NCBI GenBank assembly: GCA_040384645.1 | Contig: JAZKIX010000225.1 | Span: 1-5,835, forward strand | Reading direction: 5' to 3' | Length of the DNA stretch: 5,835 nt | Source: JAZKIX01 sp040384645 | Lineage (GTDB): Bacteria > Pseudomonadota > Gammaproteobacteria > Burkholderiales > Burkholderiaceae_D | Shown here: one piece after another, positions 1-5,590 of the stretch | How the letters are laid out: the number at the start of each line of letters is the position of its first letter | Position numbering within the stretch: position 1 is the stretch's first letter | Position numbers and translations under genes: made by a program | Notes under the pieces: model-generated | What the model was told of the DNA's origin: nothing | The model's input: only the letters and a program-made list of their open reading frames with translations | Databases searched by the model: none

Positions 1-761
1 AGGCCGCCGCCGGTAATGTGGACCATGCCTTTGACTTCCATCGAATCCATTAAGGCCAGCAAGGGTTTGACGTAGATACGGGTCGGTTCCATCAAGACAT
101 CGGCCAGTTTGCGGCCGTAGAAATCGGCTTCCAGATCGGGTTTGGCGACGTCGAGGATTTTGCGGACTAAGGAGTAACCGTTGGAATGGGCGCCGGAGGA
201 TGCCAGGCCCAGCACCACGTCGCCGGGGATAATTTTGCTGCCGTCGATGATGCGTGATTTTTCAACTGCGCCGACCGCGAAACCAGCCAGGTCGTATTCA
301 CCGGCGGGATACATGCTCGGCATTTCAGCGGTTTCACCGCCGATCGAGGCGCAACCGGCCAACTCACAGCCTTTGGCGACGCCTTTGATGACGTCGGTGG
401 CGGTCGGTACGTCAAGTTTGCCGCAGGCGAAATAATCGAGGAAGAATAGCGGTTCGGCGCCTTGCACCAGAATGTCGTTGACGCTCATGGCGACCAGGTC
501 GATGCCGACGGTGTCATGACGATTGAGCATGAAAGCGAGTTTGAGTTTGGTGCCGACGCCGTCGGTGCCGGATACCAGAACCGGCTCTTTATACTTTTTG
601 CTGATTTCAAACAGTGCGCCAAAACCACCGATACCGCCCATCACGCCTTCGCGCATGGTGCGCTTGGCAAAGGGCTTGATCGCTTCGACCAAGGCATCGC
701 CCGCATCGATGTCAACACCGGCGTCGCGATAGGAAAGGGAAACAGGGGAAGGTGAGTTCAT
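1..761 (-). CDS. purM: Phosphoribosylformylglycinamidine cyclo-ligase (AIR synthetase), N-terminal part, cut by left edge
   Basis: PurM closes the imidazole ring in cytosolic purine biosynthesis: FGAM plus ATP gives AIR, ADP and phosphate. I translated the minus strand from the ATG at 761-759. It reads open for 253 codons to the window edge, against about 350 residues for the family, so roughly the last quarter lies outside. Seen motifs: SGTDGVGTK at residues 64-72 (the ATP/substrate-binding signature near the start of the AIRS N-domain), GIDLVAMSVNDILVQGAEPLFFLDY at about 87-110, GGETAEMP at 141-148, SSGAHSNGYSLVR at 188-200 in the C-domain, and HITGGG at 248-253. The N-terminus MNSPSPVSLSYRDAGVDID fits a normal PurM start (SYRDAGVDI is typical). 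No clear Shine-Dalgarno precedes the ATG, and no nearby upstream start improves on it. The gene is divergent from the permease at 862. Identity is very secure. I see no frameshift or missing key residue in the visible part. Confidence 0.97.
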   Translation of the reverse strand, partial: MNSPSPVSLSYRDAGVDIDAGDALVEAIKPFAKRTMREGVMGGIGGFGALFEISKKYKEPVLVSGTDGVGTKLKLAFMLNRHDTVGIDLVAMSVNDILVQGAEPLFFLDYFACGKLDVPTATDVIKGVAKGCELAGCASIGGETAEMPSMYPAGEYDLAGFAVGAVEKSRIIDGSKIIPGDVVLGLASSGAHSNGYSLVRKILDVAKPDLEADFYGRKLADVLMEPTRIYVKPLLALMDSMEVKGMVHITGGG

Positions 762-861
762 GGTTTTTTGGGCAGCAGAGGCGGTAAAATAGGAAGGGAA
801 GGCCAAAACCGTTCGGCCAAACCGCTATTTTATCAAACTGACCCGGACAATCCGCCAATTC
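762..861. promoter_or_regulatory. Divergent intergenic region between purM and the permease operon, with an inverted repeat
   Basis: This 100-bp gap must hold the 5' signals of both purM (leftward) and the permease-hda-pcnB-folK run (rightward). GGTAAAATAG (783-792) and CTATTTTATC (825-834) form a 10-bp inverted repeat with one G-T pair. Each arm carries an outward-reading TATTTT: plus strand 826-831 (about 30 bp before the permease ATG) and minus strand 791-786 (about 25 bp before the purM ATG). These could be -10 elements of back-to-back promoters. No convincing -35 hexamer lies at 16-18 bp on either side. Between the arms are two near-copies, GGCCAAAACCG (801-811) and GGCCAAACCG (815-824). 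The repeats are seen directly; the promoter role is inference. Confidence 0.4.
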
Positions 862-1944
862 ATGCCATTTTCTCTCTCACTGGAACAAAAACAAACCATC
901 CTTTGGCTGGCATTGTGGCTGGCCCTGATTATGTTGCTGGTGACGCTGGGGCCGGTGCTGACGCCCTTCGTCACGGCAGCGATTCTGGCGTATGCGCTCA
1001 ATCCGGGGGTGGATCGGCTGGCGGCGCTCAGGATCAAGCGGTATCGGATGCCGCGTGCGATTGCGGTCACCATCATGGTATTGCTGCTGATCGCAGCCTT
1101 GCTGGCGCTGGTGCTGATCGTGGTGCCGGTGCTGCAAAAAGAAGTGCCGCTGTTGCAGGCACAAATTCCGGTTTTTCTTGTCAAGCTCAATGAAATGGCA
1201 ACTCCACAGCTGCAACAATGGGGCATCCACATCCAGCTCGACGGCGCCGGTTTAAAGCAGCTCTTGAGCGATCAGATGGCCAACAGCGGCGACCAGATCT
1301 GGGCTGCGATCGTAGCCTCGGTCAAGGTCGGCGGCACCGCGATCTTGGGTTGGCTGGCGACCTTGGTGCTCATTCCGGTGGTGCTGTTTTATATATTGAT
1401 GGATTGGCATAGCTTGTTGCAGCGGCTTACCAATGCAGTGCCACGGCGCTGGGTGGCAAAAACCATGGGCATGGCGCGTGAAGTCGATCAATTGCTGGCG
1501 CAATATCTGCGCGGTCAATTATCGGTGATGGTAATCCTGGCAGCGTATTACTCGATCGCGTTGTCGATTGCAGGTTTCGATGTCGGGGTGCCAGTGGGGA
1601 TCATTACTGGCGTGCTTGTTTTTATTCCCTACCTTGGCTTTGGATTGGGACTGATGCTGGCGCTGATTGCAGCAGTGCTGCAATTTTCTGACATGCATGG
1701 TCTGGTGTCAGTGGCGGTGATTTATGGTTTTGGCCAAATCATCGAGGGCTTTTTCCTGACGCCGCGTCTGGTGGGCGAACGGATCGGCCTGCATCCGCTG
1801 GCGGTCATTTTTGCCTTGCTGGCATTCGGCCAATTATTCGGCTTCGTCGGCGTGTTGCTGGCCCTGCCGGCCTCGGCAATCTTGATGGTGGCGCTGCGCC
1901 ATGTACGTCTTCTTTATCTGCAAAGCAGTTTTTACAATGCGTAA
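862..1944 (+). CDS. AI-2E family transporter (PerM/TqsA-type inner-membrane protein)
   Basis: A 360-residue polytopic inner-membrane protein of the AI-2E exporter-like (PerM, UPF0118) family. Hydrophobic segments appear at about residues 12-29, 33-47, 68-90, 154-178, 219-238, 243-272, 281-298 and 312-345. A hydrophilic stretch lies at about 92-150, as is usual for the family. Recognisable family features are GPVLTPFVTA near 30-39, AYALNP at 43-48, the segment DQLLAQYLRGQLSV at 209-222, IPYLGFGLG at 255-263, and the conserved C-terminal block EGFFLTPRLVGERIGLHPL at 295-313 followed by a Gly/Ala-rich helix pair. Members include TqsA (autoinducer-2 export) and a Na+/H+ antiporter, so the substrate cannot be told from sequence and I give no symbol. 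The ATG at 862 is the first possible start: the frame has a stop at 790-792 and no ATG, GTG or TTG in between. No clear Shine-Dalgarno is visible. Its TAA overlaps the first in-frame ATG of hda (TAATG), so it is probably the operon's first gene. Confidence 0.9.
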   Translation: MPFSLSLEQKQTILWLALWLALIMLLVTLGPVLTPFVTAAILAYALNPGVDRLAALRIKRYRMPRAIAVTIMVLLLIAALLALVLIVVPVLQKEVPLLQAQIPVFLVKLNEMATPQLQQWGIHIQLDGAGLKQLLSDQMANSGDQIWAAIVASVKVGGTAILGWLATLVLIPVVLFYILMDWHSLLQRLTNAVPRRWVAKTMGMAREVDQLLAQYLRGQLSVMVILAAYYSIALSIAGFDVGVPVGIITGVLVFIPYLGFGLGLMLALIAAVLQFSDMHGLVSVAVIYGFGQIIEGFFLTPRLVGERIGLHPLAVIFALLAFGQLFGFVGVLLALPASAILMVALRHVRLLYLQSSFYNA

Positions 1945-2663
1945 TGACTCTTCCACCATCCATGCATAAGCCTGCCAGCATGCGGCAACTGCCGCTCGAC
2001 CTGGGCCTGCACAAGCCGCAAACCCTGGACACGTTTGTGGTTGGCCAAAATGCGGAACTGGCAGCGTTGCTGCGCCGATTTGACGAGCACCAGCCGATCA
2101 CGTCCAACGAGCGTTTTACCTATATCTGGGGTGAGTCGGCCGCTGGCAAAAGCCATTTGCTACAAGCGCTGGCGGCTACAGCCAAGGCCCGCTATATTGG
2201 CGCCGACGCAACGGAAGCGGCGTTTTTATATGCGCCTGACATCAGCCTGTACCTGCTGGACGATTGCGAGCAATTATCGGCGACGATGCAAATCGAAGCC
2301 TTCAACTTGTTCAACCAGATCCGCGAAAACGGCGGCGTGATGATCAGCGCCGGCGCCATGCCGCCAGCATTATTAGCGGTGCGGGAAGACTTACGCACCC
2401 GCATGGGCTGGGGCCTGATTTACCAATTGCACGGCCTGACCGATGAAGAAAAGATCGACGCCCTCACGCAAGCCGCACAGGCGCGCGGTTTGAGCCTGTC
2501 ACCGGGCGTGTTACCCTATCTGATGTCCCATTTTCAACGCGATATGCGCTCTTTATCCACGATGCTCGACGCCCTCGACCAATATTCCCTGGAAACCAAA
2601 CGCGCCATTACCTTGCCGCTGTTACGTGAATTACTCCAACTCGAAAGCGATGCCAAAGCATGA
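1944..2663 (+). CDS. hda: DnaA regulatory inactivator Hda
   Basis: Hda is an AAA+ protein related to DnaA domain III. With the DNA-loaded beta clamp it stimulates hydrolysis of DnaA-bound ATP, preventing re-initiation of replication. From the first ATG the product is 239 residues. Seen: clamp-binding motif QLPLDL at 15-20 (the QL[SP]L-type Hda N-terminus), Walker A GESAAGKS at 63-70, a Walker B-like stretch YLLDDCEQ at 103-110, a sensor I-like region ISAGAMPP at 134-141, the arginine-rich box VII segment REDLRTRMGW at 147-156, and sensor II FQRDMRSL at 197-204. There is no C-terminal DNA-binding domain as in DnaA, which separates Hda from DnaA itself. Start choice is uncertain: ATGs at 1944, 1962 and 1980 are in frame, none with a good Shine-Dalgarno. 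The 1944 start overlaps the permease stop (TAATG) and favours coupling. The 1980 start would give MRQLPLDL, closer to the usual Hda N-terminus, and 227 residues. The stop overlaps the next gene by ATGA. Confidence 0.93.
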   Translation: MTLPPSMHKPASMRQLPLDLGLHKPQTLDTFVVGQNAELAALLRRFDEHQPITSNERFTYIWGESAAGKSHLLQALAATAKARYIGADATEAAFLYAPDISLYLLDDCEQLSATMQIEAFNLFNQIRENGGVMISAGAMPPALLAVREDLRTRMGWGLIYQLHGLTDEEKIDALTQAAQARGLSLSPGVLPYLMSHFQRDMRSLSTMLDALDQYSLETKRAITLPLLRELLQLESDAKA

Positions 2664-3331
2664 ACCTGGCCATTTTCGACCTTGACCATACGCTGCTGCC
2701 GCTCGATTCCGATTATGAATGGGGCCAATTTCTGGTCCGCATTGGCGCAGTCGATGCCGACGCTTTTTCGCAGCGCAACGCTGGCTTTTACGCCCAATAT
2801 CAGGCCGGCACCCTGGATCCGGTTGAATATCTGGAATTTGCCCTCGGTACGCTGGCGCAATTCCCACGCGACCAGCTCGATGCCTGGCACGTGCAATTCA
2901 TGGCTGAGGTGATTCACCCTGCCATCTTGCCCTCGGCGCACGCCTTATTGCAAAAGCACCGTGACGCTGGCGATCTGATCCTGATCATCACCGCTACCAA
3001 CCAATTTGTCACCGCGCCGATCGCAGACGCGCTCGGGGTCGACAACCTGCTGGCTGCAGTACCGGAACAAACCCGCGATGGCCGCATCACCGGCAAATTA
3101 TTGGGCGTACCAACCTCCGGCGCCGGCAAGATCACGCATTTGCACGACTGGCTGAGCGCCACGGGCAAAACCTTGGGCGACTTCGGGCAAGTGTATTTTT
3201 ATAGCGATTCCCACAACGACTTGCCGTTGCTGTCCATCGTCACCCACCCGGTGGCGACCAACCCCAATGCCACATTGGCGGCGCATGCCGCAAGCCACGG
3301 CTGGCCACAGATACATCTATTCAATGAATGA
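2660..3331 (+). CDS. HAD superfamily subfamily IB phosphatase (SerB-like), possible histidinol-phosphatase
   Basis: A 223-residue soluble HAD hydrolase, a likely small-molecule phosphomonoesterase using an aspartyl-phosphate intermediate. All four HAD motifs are visible: motif I DLDHTL at 7-12 (nucleophile D7, acid/base D9), motif II ITATN at 110-114 (T111), motif III lysine in GAGK (K157), and motif IV YSDSHNDLPLL at 181-191 (Mg2+ ligands D183 and D187). A helical cap of roughly 75 residues between motifs I and II, plus the ITATN and SDSHNDLPLL signatures, place it in subfamily IB with phosphoserine-phosphatase-like enzymes. It is not clearly SerB itself. From memory, HAD-IB enzymes of this type in Burkholderiales have been linked to histidinol-phosphate dephosphorylation; I could not verify that, so the substrate is left open. 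The ATG start overlaps the hda stop as ATGA, a coupled start. The stop lies just beyond a possible pcnB start at 3324. Confidence 0.88.
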   Translation: MNLAIFDLDHTLLPLDSDYEWGQFLVRIGAVDADAFSQRNAGFYAQYQAGTLDPVEYLEFALGTLAQFPRDQLDAWHVQFMAEVIHPAILPSAHALLQKHRDAGDLILIITATNQFVTAPIADALGVDNLLAAVPEQTRDGRITGKLLGVPTSGAGKITHLHDWLSATGKTLGDFGQVYFYSDSHNDLPLLSIVTHPVATNPNATLAAHAASHGWPQIHLFNE

Positions 3332-3359
3332 ATTGCGCAATGAGCAAAACAAAGCAAGC

Positions 3360-4751
3360 ATGATCAAAAAATTTATCCGCAAAATCCTCGGCGTCAAAGA
3401 AAAAGCGCCCGATTTCACCAAACCCGCCGTGCTCGGCCCCAAAGAACATGGCATTGATCCGCAACTGCTGTCCAGCAACGCGATCAGGGTCACCCAAACT
3501 TTGCAAGAAGCCGGCTACAAGGCGTTCGTGGTGGGCGGTGCGGTGCGCGATTTGCTGTTGGGGATCAAGCCCAAGGATTTCGACATCGCCACCGATGCCA
3601 CACCGGAGCAAGTCAAGCGCCTGTTCCGGCGCGCCTTCATCATCGGTCGCCGGTTCCAGATCGTGCATGTCATGTTCGGCCAGGATTTGCTGGAAGTGAC
3701 CACCTTCCGCGGCGCGTCGTCGGAAGCGGCGCTCAAGGATGAACATGGCCGCGTGCTGCGCGACAACACCTTCGGCTTGCAGCATGAAGATGCGATCCGG
3801 CGCGACTTCACCATCAATGCCATGTATTACGATCCGGCCAGCCAAACGGTGCTCGATTACCACGGCGGTATCGGCGATATCCGCAAGAAAGTGCTGCGTA
3901 TCATCGGCGTGCCGGAAGCCCGTTATCGCGAAGACCCGATCCGCATGATGCGCGTGGTGCGTTTTGCGGCGCGCCTGAAATTTGCGATCGACCCGGCGAC
4001 CAAGGCGCCGATCCCCGTGATGGCGCCCTTGATCAATAACGTGCCCGCGGCACGCGTCTTTGATGAAATGCTCAAGCTCCTGACCAGCGGCCATGCGCTG
4101 GCTTGCCTGCAACAGCTACGGCAAGAAGGCTTGCATCACGGCTTGCTGCCACTGCTCGACGTGGTACTGGAACAACCGCTCGGCATCAAGTTTGTCACGC
4201 TGGCGCTGGCCAATACCGACGAGCGTATTCAACAAGGCAAAGGCATCTCGCCCGGCTTCCTGTTTGCCTCTTTGCTGTGGCATCAGGTGCTGGAAAAATG
4301 GACCGCGTACCGCGCTGCCGGCGAGTTCCCGATCCCGGCCTTGCATCTGGCGGCCGATGATGTACTGGAAACGCAGACAGACAAGCTGTCGATCCAGCGC
4401 AAGATCAGTTCCGACATGCGCGACATCTGGGCCATGCAACCGCGCTTCGAGCGCCGTACCGGCAAGTTGCCGTATAAATTGCTAGAGAATCTGCGCTTCC
4501 GCGCCGGTTACGATTTCTTGCTCTTGCGCTGCGCTTCTGGCGAAATCGAGGCCGATATTGGCGAATGGTGGACCGCGTTTTACGAAGGCGATGCCGCCGA
4601 GCGCGAACGCCTGGTCAACGCCAAGCTGAAATCGGAAAACACCGCCGCAGCGCCCAAAAAACGCGCCAAACGGCGTGCGCCAAAGAAAAAAATTGCCGGC
4701 GCCGAGAATGCCGCAGCCGCGACAACCAGCAGCGACCATAGCGACGAATGA
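3360..4751 (+). CDS. pcnB: Poly(A) polymerase I (polynucleotide adenylyltransferase)
   Basis: PcnB adds 3' poly(A) tails to RNA and so promotes its decay. From the ATG at 3360 the product is 463 residues. Class II nucleotidyltransferase features are: FVVGGAVRDLLLG at 56-68, the catalytic pair in KDFDIATDATP (D73, D75), EVTTFRG at 112-118, EDAIRRDFTINAM at 143-155, and EDPIRMMRVVRFAARL at 191-206. IIGRRFQIVHVMFG at 94-107 matches the signature I know for bacterial poly(A) polymerases rather than CCA-adding enzymes, so I call PcnB, not Cca. The C-terminal tail is Lys/Arg/Ala-rich (KKRAKRRAPKKK at 433-444), as often seen in PcnB and probably RNA-binding. Start: the frame is open further upstream. 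ATG 3324 would add MNELRNEQNKAS and overlap the HAD stop by 8 bases; I prefer 3360 because MIKKFIRKILG resembles usual betaproteobacterial PcnB N-termini. Neither has a strong Shine-Dalgarno. The stop overlaps folK (ATGA), and pcnB-folK adjacency is also known from E. coli. Confidence 0.95.
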   Translation: MIKKFIRKILGVKEKAPDFTKPAVLGPKEHGIDPQLLSSNAIRVTQTLQEAGYKAFVVGGAVRDLLLGIKPKDFDIATDATPEQVKRLFRRAFIIGRRFQIVHVMFGQDLLEVTTFRGASSEAALKDEHGRVLRDNTFGLQHEDAIRRDFTINAMYYDPASQTVLDYHGGIGDIRKKVLRIIGVPEARYREDPIRMMRVVRFAARLKFAIDPATKAPIPVMAPLINNVPAARVFDEMLKLLTSGHALACLQQLRQEGLHHGLLPLLDVVLEQPLGIKFVTLALANTDERIQQGKGISPGFLFASLLWHQVLEKWTAYRAAGEFPIPALHLAADDVLETQTDKLSIQRKISSDMRDIWAMQPRFERRTGKLPYKLLENLRFRAGYDFLLLRCASGEIEADIGEWWTAFYEGDAAERERLVNAKLKSENTAAAPKKRAKRRAPKKKIAGAENAAAATTSSDHSDE

Positions 4752-5266
4752 GCAAGGCAACAGAAAAGACAACAGGTAAAACACCGCTGGTGACTGCCTA
4801 CATCGGTCTAGGCGCCAATCTGGGTGACGCCGCCGCCAGCGTGACCCAAGCCATCGCAGCATTGAGTCAGCTTCCCAACTGCAAGCTGCAAGCGCAATCA
4901 AGCCTGTTTTGCAGCGCGCCGGTCGATGCCGCTGGCGACGATTACATCAACGCCGTAGCACAAATCCAAACCCGCTTGCCGGCGCAAGAATTGCTGGAGC
5001 AGTTGCAAGCAATCGAACAAAATTTCGGCCGCGAGCGCCCGTACCACAATGCGCCGCGCACGCTTGATCTCGACCTGCTTTTGTACGGTCAACAGACCAT
5101 CCACAGCGACAACTTGCAAGTGCCACACCCGCGCCTGACCGAACGCGCTTTCGTATTGATCCCGCTGATGCAGCTCGATCCCTTCATCGACATCCCTGGC
5201 AAAGGCGCCGCCCACAGCTTTGCACCGGCGGTCGCGAGCCAAATTATCCGAAAATATACTGCCTAG
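4748..5266 (+). CDS. folK: 2-amino-4-hydroxy-6-hydroxymethyldihydropteridine pyrophosphokinase (HPPK)
   Basis: FolK transfers pyrophosphate from ATP to 6-hydroxymethyl-7,8-dihydropterin, the step before dihydropteroate synthase in cytosolic folate synthesis. The product is 172 residues, normal for the family. Seen: YIGLGANLGD at 18-27 (N-terminal signature), SLFCSAPVDAAGDDYINAV at 52-70 (pterin-site region), and the HPPK signature from about 94 to 113 containing GRERPYHNAPRTLDLDLLLYG, with R95 and R97 and the Mg2+-binding pair D107 and D109, followed by PHPRLTERAFVLIPL at 126-140. The ATG overlaps the pcnB stop (ATGA). The first ~14 residues (MSKATEKTTGKTPL) precede the conserved core, which starts at about VTAYIG; no later ATG lies nearby, so the coupled start is preferred. 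It is the last gene of the packed run, followed by a 324-bp gap. Confidence 0.96.
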   Translation: MSKATEKTTGKTPLVTAYIGLGANLGDAAASVTQAIAALSQLPNCKLQAQSSLFCSAPVDAAGDDYINAVAQIQTRLPAQELLEQLQAIEQNFGRERPYHNAPRTLDLDLLLYGQQTIHSDNLQVPHPRLTERAFVLIPLMQLDPFIDIPGKGAAHSFAPAVASQIIRKYTA

Positions 5267-5590
5267 TGTATTTTTAAAGGCGCTTTAAAACCGTGCGGGA
5301 GAGGCAATGTTTTGGCCTATACCCCTCATTTTTTGCGTATAAGCTTTAGCAACCGTTCAAATACAGGCGACACCGATTGCACGCCATCTGCCTCATGGGG
5401 CGCCCCCAATCTGTGCCGACTGCACTGCGTTTTTAACACTCGCTGAAAAGCCGTTCTGCGGCGGCATTTTGTCAAGCCAATAAAATTTCTTTAAGGTAAT
5501 GGCTATTTTCAAAAGTTAGCACTATATTACGCATTGCCTGTTGAATTGATAACAATAACCCGCAAGCTCATTGAGAAAGCAACGCTAAAT
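5267..5590. other. Gene-free intergenic region, AT-richer than its surroundings
   Basis: I find no supportable gene here. The composition turns visibly AT-richer than the operon, most clearly from about 5460 to 5590. Structures seen: the perfect inverted repeat at 5272-5290 (separate entry), an imperfect repeat GCcTATAC/GTATAaGC at 5315-5322 and 5337-5344, TGGGG/CCCCA around a 3-base loop at 5396-5408, and short GC stems near 5413-5425 and 5450-5462, each followed by a T-rich stretch. The region must end the operon and start the gene at 5591. Promoter candidates for the latter are TATATT at 5523-5528 (no good -35) and TTGTCA at 5469-5474 with a poor -10 (TAAGGT, 5492-5497). GAGAAAG at 5573-5579 is a weak, rather distant ribosome-site candidate. 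Confidence 0.5.
5272..5290. repeat. Perfect 8-bp inverted repeat just after folK
   Basis: TTTTAAAG (5272-5279), loop GCG, CTTTAAAA (5283-5290), beginning 6 bases after the folK stop codon. The position suits an operon-end hairpin. However, the stem is almost all A-T and no T-run follows on the plus strand, so an intrinsic terminator is doubtful. It could instead be a 3'-end stabilising hairpin or a protein-binding palindrome. Confidence 0.5.

Noticed and set aside
181..755. Plus-strand open frames in the first 760 bases
   Set aside because: They are shadows of purM, which is unmistakable on the minus strand and has no stop in the window because it is cut at the edge.
768..1193. 141-codon plus-strand frame starting in the divergent region
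   Set aside because: It overlaps the permease in another frame and gives a Gly/Ala/Asp-rich product without motifs. The permease frame carries the family signatures.
2534..2941. 135-codon minus-strand frame across hda and the HAD gene
   Set aside because: Antisense to two genes with intact motifs; no family recognised.
3321..4112. 263-codon open frame on the minus strand
   Set aside because: It lies wholly opposite pcnB, whose motifs are intact. The product is His/Arg/Asp-rich with no recognisable domain, typical of antisense frames in GC-rich coding DNA.
3360..4751. CCA tRNA nucleotidyltransferase as an alternative to PcnB
   Set aside because: The GRRFQIVHV signature, the basic C-terminal tail and the folK neighbour all favour poly(A) polymerase.
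4482..4901. 139-codon minus-strand frame across the pcnB/folK junction
   Set aside because: Antisense to two well-supported genes, with no domain and composition typical of a shadow frame.
5413..5434. Possible intrinsic terminator GTGC-CGACT-GCAC followed by TGCG and five T
   Set aside because: The stem is only 4 bp and separated from the T-run, too weak to call.
5450..5470. Possible terminator GCCG-TTCTG-CGGC followed by GGCATTTT
   Set aside because: A short stem, distant T-run of four and several alternative pairings; not distinguishable from chance.
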